This document shows positions 35,963 to 44,398 of a DNA stretch of 64,000 bases, piece by piece. Position numbers and translations under genes: made by a program. This DNA is from Rickettsiales bacterium (lineage in GTDB: Bacteria > Pseudomonadota > Alphaproteobacteria > Rickettsiales > JABCZZ01): contig DASTXE010000001.1 of NCBI GenBank assembly GCA_035765535.1, forward strand, positions 62,001 to 126,000, read 5' to 3'. How positions within the stretch are numbered: the stretch's first letter is position 1; each line of letters opens with the position of its first letter. Below the pieces are notes generated by a model, which was given only the letters and a program-made list of their open reading frames with translations, did not search any database and had not been told where the DNA came from.

Positions 35963-36081
35963 ATGTCTGGAGAGCCAGACAGAAACCAGAAAGTGAAAAA
36001 AAAAGCAAGCGTAATTGTTATTTTTTACTATATTTTATTTTCAGGACGTGAATAATCGGCGCAGAACCAAGGAAGAGAGTT

Positions 36082-36957
36082 ATGTTTAGAGGCATCTATA
36101 CGGCATTGATCACCCCATTCAGGAATGGAAAGGTGGATGAAAAAGCGTTCGGCGATTTCGTTGAATGGCAGATTGCCGAGGGTGTTCATGGGCTTGTGCC
36201 TTGCGGCACGACCGGAGAATCTCCTACCTTGTCGTATGAAGAGCATAACCGGATCGTTTCCCTGTGCGTGGAAGTAGCGCGTGGTCGCGTAAAAGTTTTG
36301 GCCGGAACGGGCGCAAATTCCACGGATGAAGCGATCATGCTGACAGCACATGCGAAAAAAGCAGGGGCGGACGGTGCGTTGATCGTGGCGCCTTATTACA
36401 ATAAGCCCACGCAGGAAGGTATTTACCAGCATTATAAGGCGATTGCAGAAGCGGTGAATATTCCGATCGTGCTCTATAACGTGCCGGGCCGCTCGGTTGT
36501 GGATATTAAAAACGAAACCATAGGACGCCTTGCTAAAATCTCCAATATCGTAGGCATCAAAGACGCTACGGGTGATCTCGCGCGCGTCTGCACATTGCGA
36601 ATGCAGGTAGGCAAGGAATTCCTACAAATCTCCGGTGAAGATATGACCGCGGTCGCCTTCAATGTGCAGGGCGGAGTAGGTTGTATCTCTGTATCATCCA
36701 ATATCGCACCCAGACTTTGCGCCCAGGTGCAGGAACTGACCCTGAATGGTGATTTCACGGGCGCCTACGCGATTCATGAAAAGCTTGTGGCGTTGCATGA
36801 GGCCATGTTCCTGGAAACGAGTCCCGCGCCGGTGAAATACGCTGCGTCGCTGCTCGGCAAATGCCAGCCGGATCTGCGCTTGCCGCTCGTTCCGGTTGCG
36901 GAAGCGACAAAGGAACGCGTAAAAATAGCCATGAAAACCGCAGGGTTAGCAGTATAA
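36082..36957 (+). CDS. dapA: 4-hydroxy-tetrahydrodipicolinate synthase
   Basis: Condenses pyruvate with aspartate semialdehyde at the entry to lysine and diaminopimelate synthesis. 291 residues, a TIM barrel of the DapA class. PCGTTGESPTLSYEEH at about 41-56 holds the pyruvate-binding Thr pair, APYYNKPTQEG the proton-relay Tyr at about 132, and NIVGIKDATGD the Schiff-base Lys at about 161. A GAGAG ribosome site precedes the ATG. No lysine riboswitch is seen in the 119 bases upstream. Confidence 0.97.
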   Translation: MFRGIYTALITPFRNGKVDEKAFGDFVEWQIAEGVHGLVPCGTTGESPTLSYEEHNRIVSLCVEVARGRVKVLAGTGANSTDEAIMLTAHAKKAGADGALIVAPYYNKPTQEGIYQHYKAIAEAVNIPIVLYNVPGRSVVDIKNETIGRLAKISNIVGIKDATGDLARVCTLRMQVGKEFLQISGEDMTAVAFNVQGGVGCISVSSNIAPRLCAQVQELTLNGDFTGAYAIHEKLVALHEAMFLETSPAPVKYAASLLGKCQPDLRLPLVPVAEATKERVKIAMKTAGLAV

Positions 36958-37041
36958 GAAGCTACTGTTTCGATAGCGGACTTTTACCAAAATTTTATTT
37001 TAAGCGTACCAATACGTATCGAATCCCGAGATTGCGAGCGC

Positions 37042-37091
37042 TATGAGTTAAGTACAGGGCGAAAATCAATTCGCTATAACTCATAAGGAGG
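37042..37091 (+). promoter_or_regulatory. Inverted repeat next to the csbD ribosome site
   Basis: A perfect 9-base inverted repeat, TATGAGTTA at 37042-37050 and TAACTCATA at 37077-37085, is separated by 26 bases. The right arm ends on the first base of the strong AAGGAGG ribosome site (37085-37091). A stem here would partly occlude ribosome binding, or the repeat may be an operator. Confidence 0.5.
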
Positions 37092-37095
37092 CTTT

Positions 37096-37329
37096 ATGAA
37101 TAAGGACCAAGTCGAAGGAAAGTGGGAACAGTTTAAAGGTGAAATCAAGAAAACCTGGGGTAAGCTCACTGACGACGAAATCGCTTATTATAATGGCAAC
37201 CGCCAGAAATTCCTGGGCGCAGTTCAGGAAAAATATGGAGTAGCTAAAGAAGCAGCAGAAAAGAGCCTGGCTGAATTGGAAACCAATTGTGGCTGTGCAG
37301 CACCGCAGAATAAATCTTCTGCAGCGTAA
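37096..37329 (+). CDS. CsbD family stress protein
   Basis: A 77-residue hydrophilic helical protein of the CsbD family, members of which are general-stress induced in many bacteria. MNKDQVEGKWEQFKGEIKKTWGKLTDDE is the typical N-terminus (KWxQxKGxxKxxWGKLTDDD pattern). Unusually, it has a Cys-Gly-Cys near the C-terminus (NCGCAAPQ). It has its own strong ribosome site and terminator, so it is a single-gene unit. Confidence 0.88.
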   Translation: MNKDQVEGKWEQFKGEIKKTWGKLTDDEIAYYNGNRQKFLGAVQEKYGVAKEAAEKSLAELETNCGCAAPQNKSSAA

Positions 37330-37362
37330 GCTCTGCCCTAGGCAGTTTCTCGACAAATGGAT

Positions 37363-37397
37363 ACGGGCGCGGTTGTTACCGCGCCCGTTCTGTTTTT
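37363..37397 (+). terminator. Rho-independent terminator after csbD
   Basis: An 11-bp GC-rich perfect stem (ACGGGCGCGGT with ACCGCGCCCGT) with loop TGTT is followed by TCTGTTTTT, 33 bases after the csbD stop. Confidence 0.9.
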
Positions 37398-37490
37398 ATA
37401 AGGCTGCAACGATAGAGCTTGCGGATGAAAAACAGAAATAATAGGTTCAAAGAAAAGCTATTCCAACCATTTGCATGAGGTGCTTGCTGC

Positions 37491-38561
37491 ATGACCACGC
37501 TCATTTTTCCTGCCGTCACGCAGTCTGCCCTGGACTACCTCGACTCCGCACGCCTGCATAACGAGAAAGTGATCGCTGCCGCTTCAGTGGAAGAGCCGCA
37601 GATGAAAGTGGCTTTCGGTCAACTGCACCATCTGCCTTATATCTATGATGAAACATTCCTGGGCAAATTCCGCGAGCTCATCGCGGTGTACGGCGTCACA
37701 CAAGTTTATGCGCCAGTATCGACGGTTTACCCGTTCCTCGAATCGCTGATCAGGGAAGAGGGGCTGGCCCTGCGGCTGGTGGGAATGTCGCCTGTTCAGC
37801 AACAGGTGGAATTATACAGAAAGCTGCGTCACAAGTCGGAGGAAGCGGAGCAGTTCATTAAAACCTGTGCGGGTAATCCTGAGGCAGCTGTGTCATGCGT
37901 TGAAATTATGGCAATGCTCCGACAAGCAGGAACGATCTTCGGTGAATCCAGTGATGAAAAACTGGCTGCGATGATGGCCGTCTTTGCGGATGCACCCAAA
38001 GGCGATGTCATCGAAATCGGCTCTCTCATGGGTAAATCCGTTTCCGTGCTGCAATATCTCGCTCAGCGTTATAAAACAGGTTCGGTGCTGTCGGTGGACC
38101 CGCTCTCTCCGATAAGCGGCACGCAGCATGATTCGCCGTTGGTCCTGCGCAAGACGATTATGGAGTCCTGGGATTACGATGTTCTGCAGGAAGCAGTGAT
38201 CGTAAATCTTTTGCCCACTGGCGGAGGCTGCTTCAATTACCTGCGCATGGAATCTGAATCCGCATTCGATGTCTATAAATCCAGCCGCACGCTGAGCACG
38301 CCGCATTTCGGCAGCGTTCCTTACACCGGGAGAATCGCGGTCATCCATATTGATGGCAATCACGACCTGAAGAATGTCAGCATGGATTGCCAGCAATGGC
38401 TCACCTTGCTCGTGCCAGGCGCATGGCTGATACTCGACGATTATATCTGGGCGCATGGAAAAGGCCCCTATATCGTCGGCAATGAATTGCTGGAAAAACA
38501 ATGGGACAATATCGAACGCGCCTTCGTATGCGGTAAGGCGCTGTTCGTGAAGTTTAGATAG
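37491..38561 (+). CDS. Class I SAM methyltransferase with extra N-terminal domain
   Basis: A 356-residue protein. The C-terminal half (about 150-356) is a Methyltransf_24-like SAM domain: KGDVIEIGSLMGKSVSVLQYL at about 166-186, GSVLSVDPLS, VIHIDGNHDLKNVSMD at about 284-299 and LVPGAWLILDDYIW. The N-terminal 130 residues look like a separate alpha/beta domain (VYGVTQVYAPVSTVYPFLESLI), reminiscent of the pre-ATP-grasp fold, but I cannot name it. The family often methylates sugars or small molecules. It has no clear operon partner. Confidence 0.72.
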   Translation: MTTLIFPAVTQSALDYLDSARLHNEKVIAAASVEEPQMKVAFGQLHHLPYIYDETFLGKFRELIAVYGVTQVYAPVSTVYPFLESLIREEGLALRLVGMSPVQQQVELYRKLRHKSEEAEQFIKTCAGNPEAAVSCVEIMAMLRQAGTIFGESSDEKLAAMMAVFADAPKGDVIEIGSLMGKSVSVLQYLAQRYKTGSVLSVDPLSPISGTQHDSPLVLRKTIMESWDYDVLQEAVIVNLLPTGGGCFNYLRMESESAFDVYKSSRTLSTPHFGSVPYTGRIAVIHIDGNHDLKNVSMDCQQWLTLLVPGAWLILDDYIWAHGKGPYIVGNELLEKQWDNIERAFVCGKALFVKFR

Positions 38562-38644
38562 AGTCTTAGTACAATAAGGGAATACTCCCTTGACGATAAA
38601 TTGAATCTCCTGTAGATTATATCCGCAACCACTGCGGAGATTCT

Positions 38645-39457
38645 ATGCGCCATCAATTTTCTTCATCGCTAATCGCAACGCCTGAAGGCATTCTTTTAGA
38701 TGGAATGCTTCTTCATAAATCTGCAGTCAGGCAACAATTATCATCTCGCGCAACGCGCTATATTGATCGTGCAGAAGAGTTACTAAAGCAGGTTGCTCCC
38801 GAAGATTGGGATGACTGCACACCCCATAATCCGAACGATGTTCCGGCCCTTGCAAAAGCACAGATGATGCTTGCACTCGCAAATCCTATTCTTCTGGATA
38901 AATACAGTTCCGATCAGTCCCGTGATTGGCATGGCAGATGGACAAGCGATGGGACAGATGCGTCAATAAACGCTGACCACACAGGAGAGGTCGCAGATAG
39001 TGGCATGATTATGAGCGATGCAGGTAGTAAACCTGATGTGAAGAGTGCAATTCGGGCATTACAAAATAACGCAAAATCCCATTCTCAAAGTAGGTGTGCA
39101 GAATATGTGAGAAGAGCTCTTAATCAAGGGGGCTTTGGAGTTGGATTGCCAGATAATAATGATGAAATAAAGCAGGCCAAAGATTATGGTCAACCTTTAG
39201 AAGATGCTGGCTTTGCTGCTGTAGCATCGACGAGCGATAGTCAAGGATGCAATCTATATCCTCTCCCGGGGTACACGCCGCAAGCAGGTGATGTGGCGAT
39301 TATCCAAACCTATCCCGGGGGTAATGCCTCTGGGCATATGACAATGTATGATGGTAAGCAGTGGATATCAGATTTCAAACAAATTGATATGTGGGGAGGG
39401 AAAGGGCGACGTAGATATGCACCACCATATGTTATTTACCGCTATAAAAGCAAATAA
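38645..39457 (+). CDS. CHAP/NlpC-like amidase with RDxxGRW linker (candidate toxin)
   Basis: A 270-residue protein. Residues 1-85 are helical and unrecognised. Residues 90-103 read DQSRDWHGRWTSDG, the RDxxGRW-type motif found in phage head proteins and in linkers before effector domains. The C-terminal domain (about 128-270) fits a papain-like peptidoglycan amidase or peptidase: Cys151 in SRCAEYVRRAL, His231 in SGHMTMYDG and Asp243 in WISDF. There is no signal peptide. A GGAG site lies before the ATG. It is more A/T-rich than its neighbours and converges on an exported Cys-rich protein. The toxin role is inference. Confidence 0.65.
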   Translation: MRHQFSSSLIATPEGILLDGMLLHKSAVRQQLSSRATRYIDRAEELLKQVAPEDWDDCTPHNPNDVPALAKAQMMLALANPILLDKYSSDQSRDWHGRWTSDGTDASINADHTGEVADSGMIMSDAGSKPDVKSAIRALQNNAKSHSQSRCAEYVRRALNQGGFGVGLPDNNDEIKQAKDYGQPLEDAGFAAVASTSDSQGCNLYPLPGYTPQAGDVAIIQTYPGGNASGHMTMYDGKQWISDFKQIDMWGGKGRRRYAPPYVIYRYKSK

Positions 39458-39466
39458 CGTCTACTG

Positions 39467-40000
39467 CTACATATTAAATTTCATACCATGCCAATAATTA
39501 TCGCAATTGACACCGTCAACCTTCCAATATGGGCTTTCATATCGCATATGGTAAATGACTGTTGTAGACAGGGGAGCATGAGCAGACCAGGCAACCAGCA
39601 CAACTGCTGAGTTTCGTTCGGTTACAGCAGTGTGATAGAAGTATGTAGGAGGGGAGTCTTGCGCGCATAGAATAGGATTAATATTTAAACCACATTCCTC
39701 ACCCTCAAGGTATTTCCCGTTGCAGTTTGTTTTAAGGGCAGCATTTTGCATGGAAGTAACGGTATTGCGGTAAGCATCCGTAACAAATGAGGCAAAGCTG
39801 CGGGAAGGAGTTTGTGTTGGGCTTCCTGTAACATAAGCATAAAAATCATAACCTTTACCTCCCATGCTATCTGCAGTCTTGAGGATATGATCAAGAGCTT
39901 TTTCTGCTGCCGTTTGCGGGCGGTTAAAAACGATAGGATTGGATGCATCTGCGGAATAAAAGGGAAATAAGAATAAGATAATGATTAGGAGTAGTGGCAT
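39467..40000 (-). CDS. Exported Cys-rich protein, candidate immunity partner
   Basis: A 177-residue protein with a strong signal peptide (about 1-19, LLLIIILFLFPFYSADAS). The mature part has four Cys (NCNG, EECG, ILCA, NCDN), consistent with two disulfides in the periplasm. The C-terminal part VLVAWSAH...VIYHMRYESPYWKVDGVNCD has the strand-rich WKVDG ending seen in DUF3828-like periplasmic proteins, some of which guard against amidase toxins. It ends 9 bases from the stop of the amidase-like gene on the other strand and starts 3 bases after gcdH. Function unproven. Confidence 0.6.
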   Translation of the reverse strand: MPLLLIIILFLFPFYSADASNPIVFNRPQTAAEKALDHILKTADSMGGKGYDFYAYVTGSPTQTPSRSFASFVTDAYRNTVTSMQNAALKTNCNGKYLEGEECGLNINPILCAQDSPPTYFYHTAVTERNSAVVLVAWSAHAPLSTTVIYHMRYESPYWKVDGVNCDNYWHGMKFNM

Positions 40001-40003
40001 ATC

Positions 40004-41194
40004 TTAATTCTTAAACGACTGAATCCCTGTTATCGCACGGCCTAATATGAGCGCGTGGATGTCATGCGTGCCTTCATAGGTATTCACGCTTTCAAGATTC
40101 TGCGAGTGGCGGATGACGTGATATTCATCGCAGACACCGTTCGCGCCATGCATGTCACGCGCAGTGCGGGCGATCTCCAGCGCCTTGCCGGTCGAGTTAC
40201 GTTTGACAAGCGAGATCATTTCCGGCGCAGCCTTACCTTCATCGATCAGCCTGCCTACACGCAGCGCGCCCTGAAGGCCGAGTGAAATCTCTGTTGCCAT
40301 GTCGGCAAGTTTCTTCTGGATAAGCTGGTTCGCCGCCAGCGGACGGCCGAACTGCTCACGCCCGAGCGTATAGTCGCGTGCGGCCTGATAGCAGAATTCC
40401 GCAGCGCCGAGCGCACCCCACGCAATGCCATAACGCGCTTTATTGAGGCAGCTGAACGGGCCGCCAAGCCCGGTGACGTTCAGGCGGTTACCTTCCGGTA
40501 CGAACACGCTTTCCATCATGATATTGCCGGTCGCAGAAGCGCGCAGCGACATCTTGCCTTCAATCGGGTAAGTCTCTAATCCCTGCATACCGCGCTCAAG
40601 CACAAAGCCGCCAATGGTGCCATCCTTGATTTCCTTGTCGCCGTAGATCTTCGCCCAGACGACCATGACATCCGCAATCGGGGAATTCGTGATCCAGAGT
40701 TTGGAGCCACTGAGCCTGAACCCGTCCTGATGACGCGTGGCGCGTGTGAGCATGCCGCCCGGATCGGACCCGTGCGAGGGCTCTGTCAGGCCGAAACAGC
40801 CGATCAGTTCACCCGTGGCAAGCATTGGCAGAAAGCGCTGTTTCAACTCCTCACTGCCGAACGTATAGATCGGATGCATGACAAGGCTGGACTGCACAGA
40901 GAGCGCGGAGCGATAGCCGCTATCCACCCATTCCACTTCGCGAGCGATGAGCCCGTAACAAACATGGTTTACTCCGGCGCAGCCGTAACCTTCGATGGTA
41001 GAGCCGAGCAGTCCCTGTTTACCCATTTCGCGCATGATACCCGCGTCAAACTTTTCGTGACGGTTGGCTTCCACAATGCCGGGAAAAAGCGTATCGCGCG
41101 CAAAGCGGCGTGCTGTATCCTGAATGATGCGTTCTTCTTCGCTGAGCTGGTCTTCAAGGAGCAGCGGGTCCTGCCAGTGGAACGGATGTTTCAT
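40004..41194 (-). CDS. gcdH: Glutaryl-CoA dehydrogenase-type acyl-CoA dehydrogenase
   Basis: An FAD-dependent enzyme of 396 residues, oxidatively decarboxylating glutaryl-CoA to crotonyl-CoA in lysine/tryptophan breakdown. Typical stretches are [80 protein letters not shown] and the C-terminal [21 protein letters not shown] holding the catalytic Glu. The subtype rests on these GcdH-like stretches. Its ATG overlaps the stop of the 83-residue gene. Confidence 0.9.
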   Translation of the reverse strand: MKHPFHWQDPLLLEDQLSEEERIIQDTARRFARDTLFPGIVEANRHEKFDAGIMREMGKQGLLGSTIEGYGCAGVNHVCYGLIAREVEWVDSGYRSALSVQSSLVMHPIYTFGSEELKQRFLPMLATGELIGCFGLTEPSHGSDPGGMLTRATRHQDGFRLSGSKLWITNSPIADVMVVWAKIYGDKEIKDGTIGGFVLERGMQGLETYPIEGKMSLRASATGNIMMESVFVPEGNRLNVTGLGGPFSCLNKARYGIAWGALGAAEFCYQAARDYTLGREQFGRPLAANQLIQKKLADMATEISLGLQGALRVGRLIDEGKAAPEMISLVKRNSTGKALEIARTARDMHGANGVCDEYHVIRHSQNLESVNTYEGTHDIHALILGRAITGIQSFKN

Positions 41195-41442
41195 AGGACT
41201 ATATTGATAATAGAGCCGCGATCCCAGTAGATGCCCTTGGAAAGGGCCGCAATGGCGCGGGTGACGAGTGAGTCGATCACTTCCTGGGCCGGAATGAAAT
41301 TGCGAACAGGGCGGGGTGGGGGAAGAAGCTCGTGGCGCTCGAAGGAAGTAGTGGTATTGGGCTTATCCTGTGTGGTGACCTTGCGTTTAGTAGGTCTTGA
41401 AGAGGCAAAGCCGCCTATGCCTGTTGGGATGAACTCAGCCAT
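41191..41442 (-). CDS. Small protein of unknown function after ftsQ
   Basis: An 83-residue protein, not recognised. It has a basic, Thr/Pro-rich N-terminal half and a better structured C-terminal half ([33 protein letters not shown] written from about 51 on). No signal peptide or transmembrane helix. A clear AGGGAGA ribosome site precedes the ATG. It starts 2 bases after ftsQ and overlaps the gcdH start by 4 bases, so it is translated in an operon with both. Confidence 0.7.
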   Translation of the reverse strand: MAEFIPTGIGGFASSRPTKRKVTTQDKPNTTTSFERHELLPPPRPVRNFIPAQEVIDSLVTRAIAALSKGIYWDRGSIINIVL

Positions 41443-41444
41443 GT

Positions 41445-42311
41445 TTAGGTCTCCCTTCCTGAATTCTTCGTTGCGGGTGGCATTTCCGACGGAGCGTATT
41501 TAATAAAGATACGGTCCGAAAGCCGCATATCCACGGATTGAATCGCCCGCTCCAGGATATGGTTCTTATTCTCCATATCCGCGAAATTCTTCCATGCGAC
41601 GGTAGCATCCTTTTCCGGCAGTTTTAACTCTATGCCGTTCTTGAACCGGACATTCCAGCGCCGCTCGCCGATACGCAGCACGGCAGCGACATTCTTATAA
41701 AGCTGCGGTTCCTCCGCCAGCATGACAAACAGGTCATGTGTATGAGAGGGGGCATCATCGCCTACGATAAGCAGCAGGTTTTTATATTGTGCGGGATCGG
41801 CATATTCCATCACGACGCCGTCATCATCCACGAGGTGAAGGCTGCTATTATGCTGCCAGATTGCCACCGGCGCACGCTCCTCAATCTGCACATCAAGCTG
41901 GTTGGGCAGAATACGTGCAATCTGGACATGTTTAATATGGGGAATCGCTTCCAGTGCCTGCTTCATTTCCGGCAGCGAGATGGCGAGAATAGGGGTGCCG
42001 GAGGTAACATTCATGGCCTGGGTGATTTCGGCGACGGGCGTTGCAACGCGGCCCTGCAGATAAATGCTTTTCAGGCTGAAGCCCATTCCTGCTGTAACAC
42101 CCCAGAATTTATGGGAAATATTATCCGCCAGCGCGGCTGCTTTATGGGTATGGCACAGCCACCACCCGCCGATGGAGAAAAACGTGAACAGGAAAATGAA
42201 AGACATCAGTAGGCAACGGCGTGAAGTAATCTTCCACCACTGGCGCACGGCGCGCTTGCGGTTGAGCTTCTGACTTTCTTTCTGCCGTTTTGTAAGCCTG
42301 CTCTGTTTCAT
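41445..42311 (-). CDS. ftsQ: Cell division protein FtsQ
   Basis: Bitopic divisome protein linking early and late division proteins. 288 residues: a basic cytoplasmic tail (about 1-32), a transmembrane helix at about 35-53 (LLMSFIFLFTFFSIGGWWL), then the POTRA domain at about 75-145 (FSLKSIYLQGRVATP..EITQAMNVTSGTPILAISLPEMKQALEAIPHIKHVQIARILPNQLDVQIEERAPVAIW) in pieces typical of the family. The ATG at 42311 is chosen to start the basic tail; a longer frame upstream is repetitive intergenic sequence. It follows ddl. Confidence 0.88.
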   Translation of the reverse strand: MKQSRLTKRQKESQKLNRKRAVRQWWKITSRRCLLMSFIFLFTFFSIGGWWLCHTHKAAALADNISHKFWGVTAGMGFSLKSIYLQGRVATPVAEITQAMNVTSGTPILAISLPEMKQALEAIPHIKHVQIARILPNQLDVQIEERAPVAIWQHNSSLHLVDDDGVVMEYADPAQYKNLLLIVGDDAPSHTHDLFVMLAEEPQLYKNVAAVLRIGERRWNVRFKNGIELKLPEKDATVAWKNFADMENKNHILERAIQSVDMRLSDRIFIKYAPSEMPPATKNSGRET

Positions 42312-42428
42312 ACGTCCGGTTCTCTTAATCGCTCCCGCTTCGGCCTGCTGGCCTTCGCGATGAGCCTGACGCCTACGGCAGCTCAAAGACGCAGCCTGCT
42401 GACTGCGTGTCCTTTAACCGCCCATTCA

Positions 42429-43337
42429 TCACTCTCCGAGCTTAGCCCCTTTGATCATCCGATCAACGAGTTCATTAAACCCTATTCCGGCGTAATTTGC
42501 AATCTCCGGCGATAAAGAAAGAGGGGTCATGCCGGGCTGCGAATTAAGCTCAAGAATATAGAATTTACCACTACCGCCGGGTGTATCGTCATAGCGGAAA
42601 TCGGAACGTGTAAGGCCACGGCAACCCAAGGATTTATGCGCAGTTTCGGCCATCGCCATGACTTCCTCAAAGCGTTCTTTGGGTAGCGGCGCAGGGCAGA
42701 TATGAACGGAACCGCCCGCCGTGTATTTATGATCGTAATCATAAAAACCGCTGGATGTTGTTATTTCGGTCACACCCAGCGCTTTTCCGTCCAGAACCGC
42801 AACAGTGATTTCTCGTCCTGGCACATATTTTTCGACCATCACGACATCGCCATAGCTCCAGTTTTCTTCGCTGAAGAAGAAATTATCTTTGTCATGCAGG
42901 ATTTTGACGCCGACGCTTGAGCCTTCGTTGAATGGTTTAACCACGTAAGGCCGCGCCATGACGTCCTTACCGAACAGCTCGTGTTTATGGGCGACCAGGC
43001 TTTCAGCGACATTCAATCCTGCAGCGGCAAAGAGTTTCTTGGCCATGGGCTTATCCATCGCCAGTGCAGAAGCCAGCACGCCGGAATGAGTATAGGGGAG
43101 TTTCATCAGCTCCAGCATGCCCTGTACACAGCCATCTTCACCCCAGCGCCCATGAAGCGCATTGAACACAGCATCCGGTTTCGTGGATTGAAGCTGCGCA
43201 TAAACATCGTCTTTAGCGTCAATGGCCGTGACCTTATAGCCAAGCTCTTCCAATGCCTTAATAATAGCCTTCCCAGAAACAAGGGAGACTTCACGTTCCG
43301 CGGACAGGCCGCCGAGTAATACTGCTATGTGATTCAT
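42429..43337 (-). CDS. ddl: D-alanine--D-alanine ligase
   Basis: ATP-grasp enzyme making D-Ala-D-Ala for peptidoglycan. 302 residues, DdlB-like. The N-terminal VLLGGLSAEREVSLVSG, HGRWGEDGCVQGMLELMKLPYTHSG, VVKPFNEGSSVGVKIL (ATP loop), EKYVPGREITVAVLDG and the C-terminal LELNSQPGMTPLSLSPEIANYAG with metal ligands are all present. It is upstream of ftsQ with a 117-base spacer that contains a 6-bp hairpin (ACGCAG/CTGCGT at 42389-42408). Confidence 0.97.
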   Translation of the reverse strand: MNHIAVLLGGLSAEREVSLVSGKAIIKALEELGYKVTAIDAKDDVYAQLQSTKPDAVFNALHGRWGEDGCVQGMLELMKLPYTHSGVLASALAMDKPMAKKLFAAAGLNVAESLVAHKHELFGKDVMARPYVVKPFNEGSSVGVKILHDKDNFFFSEENWSYGDVVMVEKYVPGREITVAVLDGKALGVTEITTSSGFYDYDHKYTAGGSVHICPAPLPKERFEEVMAMAETAHKSLGCRGLTRSDFRYDDTPGGSGKFYILELNSQPGMTPLSLSPEIANYAGIGFNELVDRMIKGAKLGE

Positions 43338-43343
43338 AATAAA

Positions 43344-43658
43344 CTACTTTATAGGGTTGCCGCTCGCCACCCATTCCAGGATGCCGCCTGCGAGGTTATA
43401 GATTTCCTGATCGGGAGCGTCTGCGAGCAATATATTGCCGGCGGTCTGGCTGCGCATACCGGAACGGCACTGCATTACGAGTTTCTTGCCCGTGTGGGCC
43501 GGAACCGTGCGGCGGGAAACATTGGAAAGCGGCAGCAAAAAGGCGCCGGGAATAACGCCGGTCGCATGTTCGGAAGGTTCGCGCACATCCACCAGCACGG
43601 CTTCCCCGCGTTCCATCCAGCCTTTTAGCGTCTGCGAGTCGATATTTTTAATTGGCAT
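43344..43658 (-). CDS. Single-domain rhodanese
   Basis: A 104-residue rhodanese-like sulfurtransferase. VLVDVREPSEHATGVIPGAFLLPLS at about 20-44 and the active-site loop MQCRSGMRSQTAG at about 66-78, with a catalytic Cys, show a functional domain. Cytoplasmic. Its role (sulfur transfer or persulfide carriage) is not specified by neighbours; it lies 6 bases upstream of ddl on the same strand. Confidence 0.88.
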   Translation of the reverse strand: MPIKNIDSQTLKGWMERGEAVLVDVREPSEHATGVIPGAFLLPLSNVSRRTVPAHTGKKLVMQCRSGMRSQTAGNILLADAPDQEIYNLAGGILEWVASGNPIK

Positions 43659-43702
43659 AATCGTCCTGTATGATAAAACTATCCTTCTGATTAATTGATT
43701 TT

Positions 43703-44320
43703 ATGTTCCAAAGAAAGAGTAAAATGAGATCCGCAAAAGCAAAGCAAGAGACCGTAACGCGCGAAGAAGCCGAAGAAGCCGTCAGAACGCTGATCCGCTG
43801 GGCGGGGGACGATCCCGAGCGTGAAGGGCTGCTGGATACTCCGAAACGTGTCGCAAAAGCATACCGCGAATTCTTCGCTGGCTATGATGTGGATCCTTGC
43901 AAAATCCTGAGCCGTACCTTCAAGGAAGTGGAAGGGTATGACGAGATCGTCGTACTGCGCGATATTGAGTTCGAATCGCATTGCGAACATCATATGGTGC
44001 CGTTTACAGGCAAGGTCCATGTGGCCTATATGCCGGAGAATAAGGTCGTGGGCATCAGCAAGCTCGCAAGACTCGTGGATGCTTATGCTAAGAGATTGCA
44101 GATACAGGAAAAAATGACAGCGCAGATAGCCAATGCGCTCAATGATATCCTTCAGCCCAAAGGCGTGGCCGTGGTGATCGAGGCTGTGCATCAGTGCATG
44201 ACATCGCGCGGCGTGCACAAGCGCGGATCGGTCATGCAGACCAGCCATATGCTCGGCCGTTTCCGCTCCGATGCCCGCACACGTCAGGAATTCTTCAGCC
44301 TCCTGCGCCGGGAGAGCTAA
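43703..44320 (+). CDS. folE: GTP cyclohydrolase I
   Basis: First enzyme of folate synthesis, converting GTP to dihydroneopterin triphosphate. 205 residues from this ATG, or 198 from an ATG at 43724. [19 protein letters not shown] at about 51-69, [21 protein letters not shown] with zinc-binding Cys and His, and [13 protein letters not shown] with the third zinc ligand show the type IA zinc enzyme. The divergent rhodanese gene starts 44 bases upstream. Confidence 0.97.
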   Translation: MFQRKSKMRSAKAKQETVTREEAEEAVRTLIRWAGDDPEREGLLDTPKRVAKAYREFFAGYDVDPCKILSRTFKEVEGYDEIVVLRDIEFESHCEHHMVPFTGKVHVAYMPENKVVGISKLARLVDAYAKRLQIQEKMTAQIANALNDILQPKGVAVVIEAVHQCMTSRGVHKRGSVMQTSHMLGRFRSDARTRQEFFSLLRRES

Positions 44321-44398
44321 ACGACACGCTAACTTATCGTCTTGTCATATTATTTTTTACTGTGCCAAGGGTAAAAGAGAAGCAAAACGTAAAGCATT

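Noticed and set aside
42312-42428. Upstream extension of ftsQ into the ddl-ftsQ spacer
   Set aside because: The added residues are low-complexity Arg/Gln/Gly from hairpin-containing intergenic sequence; the ATG at 42311 starts the usual basic tail.
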